A program made the position numbers and the translations under genes. DNA of 5,747 nucleotides from JBBDZE01 sp040900345. GTDB lineage: Bacteria > Patescibacteriota > Minisyncoccia > Spechtbacterales > 2-12-FULL-38-22. The notes beneath the pieces were generated by a model. That model did not search any database. It was not told where the DNA came from and was given only the letters and a program-made list of their open reading frames with translations. Location: positions 1 through 5,747 of the forward strand of contig JBBDZE010000012.1 of assembly GCA_040900345.1 (NCBI GenBank), in the 5' to 3' direction. Within the stretch, counting starts at the first letter, position 1; each line of letters opens with the position of its first letter. Of this stretch, positions 1 through 5,286 are shown piece after piece.

Positions 1-54
<54 letters not shown>

Positions 55-55
55 T

Positions 56-132
56 CGTACTTGGGTTGGCGGATGCCGTGGTTGCGGCCAGATCAGATGC
101 CGTACTTGGGTTGGCGGATACCGTGTTTGCGG
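56..132. repeat. Direct repeat: 32-bp duplicated 3' end of the glycosyltransferase gene
   Basis: Bases 56-87 and 101-132 match at 30 of 32 positions, with an offset of 45. The right copy is the coding end of the glycosyltransferase gene and encodes its C-terminus RKHGIRQPKYG. The left copy lies beyond that gene's stop codon and would encode RNHGIRQPKYD on the minus strand. Since the left copy abuts the C/G homopolymer, the simplest reading is an error-bearing read end or a collapsed strain variant joined to the contig. A genuine tandem duplication is the alternative. Confidence 0.75.
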
Positions 133-932
133 AAATACTTGTAGCCGCTTGCCAGGTGGATGCGTGCGTATTTGTTGAGCAGAGGCGCCAGGAAGGGATA
201 GCGGCTGCGGCTGGCCTTGCCGTGGAAATGGTACATGCTGGCAAGCGGATAGTACATGACCTTGAGATTCGCTTCCCAAAAACGACGGCATAGGTCTACG
301 TCCTCCATATACATGAAGAAGCGTTCGTCGAAGACGCCAACGCGGTCCAGGTACTTCTTGCGCGTAAGCAGCGCCGAACCCATCAGCCAATCAACGGGGG
401 TGGGTTCTTTGCGTAGTTTCTCGCAGTCTTTCATAGTGAACGTGGCAATCTTGTTCTTACCCCAGGGCGTTTTGCCCAGGAACGTGCGGCGCAGGATGAT
501 GGTCAGGGGCGTGTAGTAACGAAACGCCGAAGGTTGGTGGGAATTGTCGAAGTTCATCAGTTGCGGACCGGCGATGCCGATTTCCTCGTGTTCGCGTACA
601 TAGTCGATCAGCTTTGTGAGCTCTTCAGGATGGGCAATCACGATGTCGGCATTCATTATAAAGATAAGCTCTCCCTTGGCATGGGCTACGCCGCGGTTGA
701 CAAGCTTACCGTAGCCGATATTCTTGGGCTCGGTGAGCAACGTGGTGTGAGGGTAGTATTCTTCCATCATCGCGCCGGTGGCCGCAATAGTGGCCGAGTC
801 GCTTACGATGACCTCCACAGTGCCGACACCACGTTCTTGTTCGTATTGGGTTTTCCACGCATACAGATACGCGAGCCCCATCTGTAAGATTTCGGGCGAG
901 CGATAATGCGTGACAACAACGGAAATATCCAT
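93..932 (-). CDS. Glycosyltransferase family 2, rhamnosyltransferase-like (WbbL type)
   Basis: A 279-residue GT-A fold glycosyltransferase that probably transfers a dTDP-linked sugar, likely L-rhamnose, to a surface-glycan acceptor at the inner face of the membrane. The protein opens with MDISVVVTHYRSPEIL, the usual first beta strand of family 2. N94-A95-D96 is the DXD-like metal/nucleotide motif. The segment from about 181 to 218 (DWLMGSALLTRK, then FFMYMEDVDLCRRF) carries the acceptor-side E210/D211 expected to supply the catalytic base, and HFHGKAS at 235-241 matches the conserved His-Gly-Lys region of WbbL-like enzymes. No membrane segment is evident. The ATG at 932 is preferred although the frame is open upstream to 1286, because that extension lies inside rmlA and resembles nothing. 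The start is one base after the rmlA stop (TAG-C-ATG), so it is probably translationally coupled. Rhamnose specificity is inferred from the rml neighbours. Confidence 0.9.
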   Translation of the reverse strand: MDISVVVTHYRSPEILQMGLAYLYAWKTQYEQERGVGTVEVIVSDSATIAATGAMMEEYYPHTTLLTEPKNIGYGKLVNRGVAHAKGELIFIMNADIVIAHPEELTKLIDYVREHEEIGIAGPQLMNFDNSHQPSAFRYYTPLTIILRRTFLGKTPWGKNKIATFTMKDCEKLRKEPTPVDWLMGSALLTRKKYLDRVGVFDERFFMYMEDVDLCRRFWEANLKVMYYPLASMYHFHGKASRSRYPFLAPLLNKYARIHLASGYKYFRKHGIRQPKYGI

Positions 933-933
933 G

Positions 934-1659
934 CTAAATGATGAGATTTTTGTGAAGTTTTTCTTTTGCGAGCTGGTTGGCACGATGAAGGGAGTCAAAT
1001 GTTCCCGCATCAATCCATTCTTTGTTGAGAACGCGTACGTCCAATTCACCCAGTGTAAGGTATCGGTTGTGAATGTCAACAATCTCAAGTTCCCCACGGG
1101 CGCTGGGCTTGGCCTCTTTGGCAAATTGAATAGCGCGGTTGTCGTAAATATAGAGGCCCGGGATAGCGAAGGAGCTTTTTGGCGTCTTGGGCTTTTCAAC
1201 GATGGAAAGCACACGGTTGTCGTTGTCAAACTCCACCACGCCAAAGCGTTCGGGGTCGGGCACTTCTTTGGCAAAGATGCGCCCACCCTTTTTAAAGCTC
1301 TTGATGTGCTCGCTTACGTCGTCTTCAAAAATGTTATCGCCGAGGATAAGGGCGACATCTTCGTTGCCGAGGAAGGTTTCGCCGATCAAAAGGGCCTGGG
1401 CAATGCCCTCGGGTTTGTCTTGAATCTCATACGTGAACTTTGCGCCAAACTCTTTACCCGAGCCAAGCGCATTGAGGTAGTGGCCGGCTTGTTCGGGGGC
1501 TACAATAATGAGAATTTCTGAAATACCCGCTTTCAACAGCGTGTTGAGCGGGTAGTAAATCATGGGCCGATGGTAGACCGGCAGGAGCTGCTTGGAGATG
1601 GTCTTGGTGAGGGGGAGAAGACGCGTACCGCGCCCGCCCGAAAGAATGATGCCGCGCAT
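934..1659 (-). CDS. rmlA: Glucose-1-phosphate thymidylyltransferase (short form)
   Basis: Catalyses dTTP + glucose-1-phosphate to dTDP-glucose + PPi, the first step of dTDP-L-rhamnose synthesis, in the cytoplasm. The nucleotidyltransferase signature is at the N-terminus: GGRGTRL (8-14), then K23 in SKQLLPVY and RPMIYYPL. Further conserved points are LGDN (106-109, with the metal-binding Asp at 108), VEKP (154-157), GELEIVDI (189-196) and WIDAGT (215-220). At 241 residues it is about 50 shorter than the roughly 290-residue enzymes of Salmonella or Pseudomonas. It ends soon after the DAGT region, so it lacks the C-terminal helical part that contributes to the allosteric dTDP-rhamnose site in those enzymes. 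The end is natural, since the next gene begins two bases after the stop. The ATG at 1659 gives the canonical MRGIILSGG start. It lies 16 bases after the rmlB stop with no clear Shine-Dalgarno motif. Confidence 0.96.
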   Translation of the reverse strand: MRGIILSGGRGTRLLPLTKTISKQLLPVYHRPMIYYPLNTLLKAGISEILIIVAPEQAGHYLNALGSGKEFGAKFTYEIQDKPEGIAQALLIGETFLGNEDVALILGDNIFEDDVSEHIKSFKKGGRIFAKEVPDPERFGVVEFDNDNRVLSIVEKPKTPKSSFAIPGLYIYDNRAIQFAKEAKPSARGELEIVDIHNRYLTLGELDVRVLNKEWIDAGTFDSLHRANQLAKEKLHKNLII

Positions 1660-1675
1660 AGAAGTGCGATAGTTG

Positions 1676-2683
1676 TTAGGCCTGCTTATACTGGAGCGCG
1701 TAATACTGCTGGTACGCGCCCGACTTTACTTTCTGCCACCAGTCAGTGTGTTGTTGGTACCACTGAATCGTAGAAGCCAAGCCCATGTCAAGCGATATGG
1801 TCGGTTGCCACTGCAGGTCTTTGTTCATCTTGGTGAAATCAATGGCGTAACGGCGGTCGTGGCCCGGACGGTCTTTGACCGGCTCCAGCCAGGATTCGTC
1901 TTTGCCCAGCGTGCGGGCAATGCGGACGGCGATATCGTAGTTGGTCGGCTGGTTGCCCCCGCCGATGCAGTAGGTGTGTCCCAGCCTACCCCGCTGGAGA
2001 ATTTCGTCAATAGCCATGCAGTGGTCACGTACGTGGAGCCAGTCGCGCACTTGTTGTCCATCGCCATAGATGGGTGCTTTTTTGCTTTCCAGCAAGTTGG
2101 TGATGGTGAGGGGGATGAACTTTTCCGGAAAATGGTACGGGCCGTAGTTGTTGGAACAGTTGGAAAGGGTTACCGGTACGCCGTAGGTGTGCGCGTAGGC
2201 GCGCACGAGGTGGTCGGCCGAGGCCTTGGAGGCGCTATAAGGGCTCTTGGGGTCGTAGCGGGTTTCCTCGTTGAACGGCGGGTCGTCTGGTTCAAGCGCG
2301 CCAAAGACCTCGTCGGTGGAGATATGGTGGAAGCGCTTTACGCCGTAAGTGCGTGCCGCCTCCAGCAGGGTGTACGTGCCGACAATGTTGGTGCGGATAA
2401 AGTTCTCTGGATCCAAAATGGAGCGGTCCACGTGGGACTCGGCCGCAAAGTGCACTACAACATCGGTTGCTTTTACGAGTGGGTTCACCACCTCGGCGTC
2501 GGCGATGTCCCCCCGGACGAACCGGTAGTTGGGGTTGTTTTCAAGGTGCGCGTGATTTTGCGGGTTGCCCGCATAGGTGAGTAAATCCAAATTGACCACC
2601 GTATGCTCGGGGTGCGCTTCTAACATATAGTGGATGAAGTTGGATCCGATAAATCCGGAGCCGCCCGTTACAAGAAGCTTCAT
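1676..2683 (-). CDS. rmlB: dTDP-glucose 4,6-dehydratase
   Basis: Converts dTDP-glucose to dTDP-4-keto-6-deoxyglucose through an NAD-dependent oxidation, dehydration and reduction; second step of the rhamnose pathway. It is an extended short-chain dehydrogenase of 335 residues, full length for the family. The NAD-binding motif TGGSGFIG is at 6-13, HFAAESHVDRS follows at 78-88, and the catalytic triad region ISTDEVFG is at 121-128 with D124/E125 as the dehydration acid and base. The YxxxK pair is Y149/K153 in PYSASK. NNYGPYHFPEK (178-188) and GDGQQVRDWLHV (207-218) match the sugar-nucleotide binding segment. The start codon shares ATGA with the rmlC stop (2680-2683), so the two are translationally coupled. 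All key residues are present and nothing suggests it is broken. Confidence 0.97.
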   Translation of the reverse strand: MKLLVTGGSGFIGSNFIHYMLEAHPEHTVVNLDLLTYAGNPQNHAHLENNPNYRFVRGDIADAEVVNPLVKATDVVVHFAAESHVDRSILDPENFIRTNIVGTYTLLEAARTYGVKRFHHISTDEVFGALEPDDPPFNEETRYDPKSPYSASKASADHLVRAYAHTYGVPVTLSNCSNNYGPYHFPEKFIPLTITNLLESKKAPIYGDGQQVRDWLHVRDHCMAIDEILQRGRLGHTYCIGGGNQPTNYDIAVRIARTLGKDESWLEPVKDRPGHDRRYAIDFTKMNKDLQWQPTISLDMGLASTIQWYQQHTDWWQKVKSGAYQQYYALQYKQA

Positions 2684-3237
2684 GAGGCCGGGTAGGTGAA
2701 TTCGCTGTGTATAGTGTTAAGACGTGGCAGTACCCGGTCTTTTTCAGAGAGTGTGGGGTCATTGAGCGGCCAATCGATGCCGATGTCCGAATCGCTCCAG
2801 AGAATACCGCGGTCGTGATCGGGCGCGTAGAAGTTCGTCGTCTTGTAGGCGAATATTGTGTCGTCCTCTAACGTGAGAAAGGCGTGGGCGAACCCTTCGG
2901 GAATCCACAGCTGCTGTTTGGTCTGGTCGGTTAGCTCCACGGCGATATGCTTGCCAAAGGTGGGTGAGCCGGTGCGAATATCCACCGCCACGTCCAGTAC
3001 TCGGCCCTGAACCACCGAAACAAGCTTTCCTTGGGCAAAGGGCGGGGCTTGGTAGTGCAGGCCGCGCAGAACGCCTCGCTTGGATTTGGACAAGTTGTCC
3101 TGCACGAAATCAACGGCAACCCCGGCCTCTTCGTAATGCTTCTTATTGTAGGTTTCGACAAAAAACCCTCGTTCATCGCCGAAGATCTGCGGTGTTATCA
3201 ACAGCACGTCAGGAATGTCAGTAGGTTCTACCTGCAT
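2680..3237 (-). CDS. rmlC: dTDP-4-dehydrorhamnose 3,5-epimerase
   Basis: Cofactor-independent double epimerase that inverts C3 and C5 of dTDP-4-keto-6-deoxyglucose; third step of the pathway. The 185-residue cupin is the standard length. FGDERGFFVETYN (19-31) and RGVLRGLHYQ (54-63) are family signatures. H61 is the catalytic base, K71 and Y131 match the other active-site residues of the Salmonella enzyme, and D167 in SEKD lies where the His-Asp dyad partner is expected. WIPEGFAHAFLTL (111-123) is the second conserved cupin strand. It is the first gene of the leftward operon. The ATG at 3237 gives the normal family N-terminus and has a modest AGGGA ribosome-binding motif (minus-strand reading of 3247-3251) nine bases upstream. 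An 8-bp palindrome CTGTACAG (3250-3257) overlaps that motif. Confidence 0.97.
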   Translation of the reverse strand: MQVEPTDIPDVLLITPQIFGDERGFFVETYNKKHYEEAGVAVDFVQDNLSKSKRGVLRGLHYQAPPFAQGKLVSVVQGRVLDVAVDIRTGSPTFGKHIAVELTDQTKQQLWIPEGFAHAFLTLEDDTIFAYKTTNFYAPDHDRGILWSDSDIGIDWPLNDPTLSEKDRVLPRLNTIHSEFTYPAS

Positions 3238-3282
3238 ACAAATGCGTCCCTGTACAGTTATGGTAACGCTAAAAGTTCATCT

Positions 3283-3311
3283 ATTGTATCACTTTGCCAA
3301 TATGAAGCAAA
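3283..3311 (-). promoter_or_regulatory. Promoter for the rmlC-rmlB-rmlA-glycosyltransferase operon
   Basis: Read on the minus strand, TACAAT (3288-3283) matches the -10 consensus at five of six positions and is preceded by TGA, giving an extended -10 (TGnTACAAT). Seventeen bases upstream is a weak -35, TTTGCT (3311-3306). Initiation would be near 3276, leaving a leader of about 40 bases before the rmlC ATG. A weak -35 is usual with an extended -10. The prediction comes from motif and spacing only. Confidence 0.55.
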
Positions 3312-3312
3312 A

Positions 3313-3341
3313 TTGACGGCTCCCCTATTGCGTGGTACTTT
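3313..3341 (+). promoter_or_regulatory. Promoter for the small membrane-protein genes
   Basis: TTGACG at 3313-3318 matches the -35 consensus at five of six positions. A 17-bp spacer leads to TACTTT at 3336-3341, preceded by TGG, which again makes an extended -10. Initiation would be near 3348, about 28 bases before the GTG at 3376. It lies back to back with the rmlC promoter, with the two -35 boxes one base apart, so one regulator or supercoiling could couple both transcripts. Confidence 0.5.
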
Positions 3342-3363
3342 TTGAGTGCGGCAAAAACTTCAG

Positions 3364-3371
3364 AAAGGAGG
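3364..3371 (+). promoter_or_regulatory. Strong Shine-Dalgarno sequence that fixes the start at 3376
   Basis: AAAGGAGG is the best ribosome-binding motif in the window. It lies inside the longest version of the reading frame, so the in-frame GTG at 3346 is unlikely to be the real start. GTG at 3376 follows after four bases, which is short, but the G-rich sequence continues to 3374 and allows slipped pairing. CTG at 3379 is a less likely alternative with a spacing of seven. Confidence 0.6.
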
Positions 3372-3375
3372 GGGT

Positions 3376-3657
3376 GTGCTGCTCAAAGAGGTTCTAAAAA
3401 CAGGAGCATGGGGAACATGCTGCGCGGCAGCCCTCATTCTTCTACATAGAGGACTTTCGTCAGGAGGAATTTCAACTCCTCGGATTCTGCTAATCGGCGC
3501 AGTAATGTGCATCGGGGCAGCGGCGTCTGGAATGGCCTGGGAGTTAAAGAGTCGCGATAGGGAGAGCTATTCCTTCGTGCGCCATTTTCTTCAAGCCGTG
3601 GGGTTTTTATTGATGGCTTACGCGGCCATCATGCTGGCAATGTTCTACGCCGGGTAG
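3376..3657 (+). CDS. Small three-helix membrane protein, unknown function
   Basis: About 93 residues from the GTG at 3376. I do not recognise the family. The protein looks integral to the membrane: hydrophobic stretches at roughly 11-23 (rather short), 37-55 (PRILLIGAVMCIGAAASGMAW) and 71-92 (FLQAVGFLLMAYAAIMLAMF). A charged loop ELKSRDRES lies between the second and third. C15/C16 are a vicinal cysteine pair in the first helix. There is no signal-peptidase site, catalytic motif or metal-binding pattern. A strong Shine-Dalgarno and a good upstream promoter support real expression. The next gene follows after 15 bases and also encodes a three-helix protein, so the two are probably co-transcribed and may form a complex. 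A link to glycan export or anchoring is only a guess from position. Confidence 0.7.
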   Translation: MLLKEVLKTGAWGTCCAAALILLHRGLSSGGISTPRILLIGAVMCIGAAASGMAWELKSRDRESYSFVRHFLQAVGFLLMAYAAIMLAMFYAG

Positions 3658-3672
3658 TTAGGGAATCGGAAA

Positions 3673-3957
3673 ATGGAACTCTTCGGGCTTGTCCGGCCAC
3701 TATTGGGAATCGGCCTGATGATGGTGGCGACCTATGCGTCCTTCGTTGCGGGCGAGGGGCGCTACCCTCTCGGCATTCGCTTCGTGGGCGCAGGAGCGGG
3801 TGCAGGGGCATTCGTGGGCGCGCTCGTTCTGCTCTGGAGTGACCTCGTCGACGAGTTTGCGAGCAATCCCGCGTACTTCGCGGGGTATGCTGCGCTACTC
3901 GCTTTCATTCTGATAGTTGCAATCGTGAGCCTTCGCTCGCGCGCGCAACACCACTAA
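3673..3957 (+). CDS. Small three-helix membrane protein, unknown function
   Basis: 94 residues with three probable transmembrane helices at about 8-26 (RPLLGIGLMMVATYASFVAG), 33-54 and 67-86 (AYFAGYAALLAFILIVAIVS), ending in a basic, histidine-rich tail (SLRSRAQHH). The second helix carries a glycine/alanine zipper, GAGAGAFVGA (41-50), a pattern that favours tight helix packing or oligomers. The acidic loop WSDLVDEF separates helices two and three. The ATG at 3673 has a moderate AGGGA motif (3660-3664) eight bases upstream. It shares size and helix count with its upstream neighbour but shows no clear residue-level similarity, so common descent is possible but unproven. I recognise no family. 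Two stem-loops follow the stop codon. Confidence 0.7.
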   Translation: MELFGLVRPLLGIGLMMVATYASFVAGEGRYPLGIRFVGAGAGAGAFVGALVLLWSDLVDEFASNPAYFAGYAALLAFILIVAIVSLRSRAQHH

Positions 3958-3977
3958 GGATCCTACCATGGAAATCC

Positions 3978-4002
3978 CGAGCCCGGACTGTGTCCGGGCT
4001 CG
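3978..4002 (+). terminator. GC-rich stem-loop, possible terminator
   Basis: A perfect 11-bp inverted repeat, CGAGCCCGGAC, with a three-base TGT loop, starting 20 bases after the stop of the second membrane-protein gene. The stem is stable and well placed to end that transcript. There is no T-run on the 3' side (CTGCTTGCC follows), so it is not a textbook intrinsic terminator. It may instead act as a 3'-end protecting hairpin or a processing site. Confidence 0.45.
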
Positions 4003-4008
4003 CTGCTT

Positions 4009-4041
4009 GCCCCATCACCAGAGTAAAACTCGGTGAGGGGC
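4009..4041 (+). other. Second stem-loop: 13 bp with two bulged A
   Basis: GCCCC pairs with GGGGC, TCACC with GGTGA and GAG with CTC around a TAAAA loop. A4014 and A4020 are left as single-base bulges, both on the 5' side. It starts six bases after the first stem-loop. No T-run follows. It could be a second arm of a terminator region, a structured 3' untranslated end, or part of the rmlD leader if transcription starts further upstream than proposed. The base pairing is read directly; any function is inferred. Confidence 0.5.
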
Positions 4042-4104
4042 TGCGCTTTGGCCTAGGAACCTACACATTTTACGTGTCTTATCCTGCTAGTATTGTTTCT
4101 CCTT

Positions 4105-4130
4105 CTAGACAGCATTCAGCGCTTGTCTAG
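4105..4130. promoter_or_regulatory. Operator-like dyad upstream of rmlD
   Basis: CTAGACA (4105-4111) and TGTCTAG (4124-4130) form a perfect 7-bp inverted repeat around a 12-base centre; a GC pair on each side extends it if T4123 is bulged. The outer edges carry CTAG, a tetramer uncommon in many bacterial genomes. Two weak promoter readings fit here. In one, TTTACG (4069-4074), a 16-bp spacer and TATTGT (4091-4096) start transcription just before the dyad. In the other, TTGTCT (4123-4128), 17 bp and CAGAAT (4146-4151) would give an almost leaderless rmlD message. In both, the dyad could be a repressor site. Confidence 0.4.
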
Positions 4131-4159
4131 CGGGGCGTAATTTGTCAGAATCAAACCAT

Positions 4160-5014
4160 ATGAAGACACTTATCTTTGGCGCCCAAGGAATGCTTGGCAC
4201 GGACCTGGCCGAAGCATTCAAAACCGACAACCCCGTCCTTTTAGATAAAGACGACGTTGATATTGCCGACGAGGCGGCCATTCAGGAGCTGCTGCGGCGC
4301 GAGCGTCCCGAACTTGTCATCAACGCGGCCGCCTATACCGCCGTGGACGACGCCGAGAGCAACCAAGAGCTCGCCATGGCCGTGAACGGCACGGCGGTGG
4401 GGCATATCGCCAAGGCCGCCCACGAACAGGGGGCTGTCGTGGTGCATTACTCCACAGACTATATTTTTGACGGTGAAAACCAACAGGGCTACGACGAGGA
4501 CGATAAGCCGGCCGATACACCCCTGAACGTCTACGGCGCTTCCAAACTGTTGGGCGAGCAGGAGCTCGTGAAAAACACCCCCAACTACTACCTTATTCGC
4601 ACCTCGTGGCTCTTTGGCAAAAACGGCAAGAACTTCCCGGCTACTATGGTGCGCTTGGCCGGCGAGCGCGACGAGCTCAATGTCATCAACGACCAGCACG
4701 GCAAGCCCACCTACACGAAGGACTTGGCCAAGGCGACGTACGATCTCACGCACGGTGAGTATGACTTTGGCATTTACCACATCACCAATGAGGAGGCGAC
4801 CACATGGTTTGATATTGCAAACGAAGCTATTGCGGCCTATGGCAAGGCCAACAACTGGCCCAAGGACAGGTATCCAAAAGTAAGCCCCATTGCGACGGAG
4901 CAATACCCCACGCCGGCTAAACGCCCGCACTGGTCTATCCTCAACAACACCAAGTTTCCGCCCCTGCGCTCATGGAAAGAGGCACTGAAGGAGTATATAG
5001 AAGAAATTGTATAG
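4160..5014 (+). CDS. rmlD: dTDP-4-dehydrorhamnose reductase
   Basis: NAD(P)H-dependent reductase making dTDP-L-rhamnose from dTDP-4-keto-L-rhamnose; the last pathway step, in the cytoplasm. It is 284 residues long, normal for the family. The cofactor motif GAQGMLG is at 7-13, NAAAYTAVDDAE at 55-66, the catalytic STDYIFDG at 98-105 and the YxxxK pair Y125/K129 in YGASK. TSWLFG (148-153) and the C-terminal RPHWSILNNTKF match conserved RmlD blocks. The ATG at 4160 gives the canonical MKTLIFGAQG start; an in-frame TTG at 4142 would add only six unconserved residues. No Shine-Dalgarno motif precedes the ATG, so initiation may be leaderless or independent of that signal. It faces away from rmlC-B-A and is separated from them by the two membrane-protein genes, but presumably works in the same pathway. 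Confidence 0.97.
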   Translation: MKTLIFGAQGMLGTDLAEAFKTDNPVLLDKDDVDIADEAAIQELLRRERPELVINAAAYTAVDDAESNQELAMAVNGTAVGHIAKAAHEQGAVVVHYSTDYIFDGENQQGYDEDDKPADTPLNVYGASKLLGEQELVKNTPNYYLIRTSWLFGKNGKNFPATMVRLAGERDELNVINDQHGKPTYTKDLAKATYDLTHGEYDFGIYHITNEEATTWFDIANEAIAAYGKANNWPKDRYPKVSPIATEQYPTPAKRPHWSILNNTKFPPLRSWKEALKEYIEEIV

Positions 5015-5179
5015 AAGGCGGGTGGATTGAGGAGGGATTGAGCGAGGCAGAAAATCGAGGCAAAAGGGGAGATAGAAGGAGGGGAGGAAGGGAGAGAGGA
5101 AGGGAGAAGCAGAAGCAGAAGGGAAGCGGGGAGAGGCAGAAAGGAGAGGAATGGCAGAAAGGAAGGGATGAAAGATAAG
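5015..5179. repeat. Purine-rich low-complexity tract
   Basis: From the rmlD stop onward, only 20 of 165 bases are pyrimidines, and 5074-5109 is an unbroken run of 36 purines. Short internal repeats are visible: GGCAGAAA at 5046, 5135 and 5153 (the last two extend to GGCAGAAAGGA), and AGAAGC twice at 5105-5116. Open frames across it encode only charged or hydrophobic low-complexity peptides and are not credible genes. Such tracts can form triplex DNA or expand by slippage. I see no terminator hairpin for rmlD in it. Confidence 0.8.
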
Positions 5180-5218
5180 TACAACATCTCCACATCTCTC
5201 ATGGTTTCCTACCTCATA

Positions 5219-5264
5219 TTTCCCTTATACTACGATACTAGCTAGTATGATAGTATAAGGGAAA
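5219..5264. promoter_or_regulatory. 46-bp palindrome of four phased ATACTA/TAGTAT boxes, putative operator
   Basis: Two 23-base arms meet without a loop between 5241 and 5242 and pair at 21 of 23 positions; the only mismatches are C5233/A5250 and G5234/G5249. ATACTA occurs at 5227 and 5235 and its complement TAGTAT at 5243 and 5251, all exactly 8 bp apart. The centre reads ACTAGCTAGT. The outer ends are TTTCCC and GGGAAA. It contains -10-like hexamers (TATACT at 5226-5231, TATGAT at 5246-5251) and ends 22 bases before the TrpR-like gene. This suits an autoregulatory operator covering the promoter. The AT-rich stem and lack of a T-run argue against a terminator. Confidence 0.6.
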
Positions 5265-5286
5265 GAAAGCTAAACACGACACCACC

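Noticed and set aside
933..1286. Upstream extension of the glycosyltransferase frame by 118 residues
   Set aside because: It lies wholly inside rmlA, has no resemblance to family 2 N-termini, and MDISVVVTHY from 932 is the canonical first strand.
910..1521. 203-codon plus-strand open frame opposite rmlA and the glycosyltransferase start
   Set aside because: Antisense shadow without promoter, ribosome-binding site or domain; rmlA is unambiguous on the other strand.
1673..2584. 303-codon open frame on the plus strand opposite rmlB
   Set aside because: It is the antisense shadow of a conserved gene with all catalytic motifs; the translation is valine-rich with no recognisable domain.
3346..3375. 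GTG at 3346 as the start of the first membrane-protein gene
   Set aside because: It coincides with the predicted transcription start region and would put the strong AAAGGAGG motif inside the coding sequence; GTG at 3376 fits better.
4142..4159. TTG at 4142 as the rmlD start
   Set aside because: It adds six unconserved residues before the canonical MKTLIFGAQG start at 4160 and has no supporting ribosome-binding motif.
4241..4930. 229-codon minus-strand open frame opposite rmlD
   Set aside because: Antisense shadow of an intact RmlD; no conserved motifs.
4972..5178. Plus-strand 68-codon open frame within the purine tract
   Set aside because: It begins inside rmlD and encodes only Arg/Glu/Gly/Lys low-complexity sequence.
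4837..5202. Minus-strand open frame across the purine tract, hydrophobic and serine/leucine/proline-rich
   Set aside because: The apparent hydrophobicity is produced by pyrimidine-rich codons of a low-complexity tract, and the rest overlaps rmlD antisense.
5219..5264. Palindrome as an intrinsic terminator for rmlD
   Set aside because: The stem is AT-rich, no T-run follows on the plus strand, and it lies over 200 bases from the rmlD stop but only 22 bases from the next gene.
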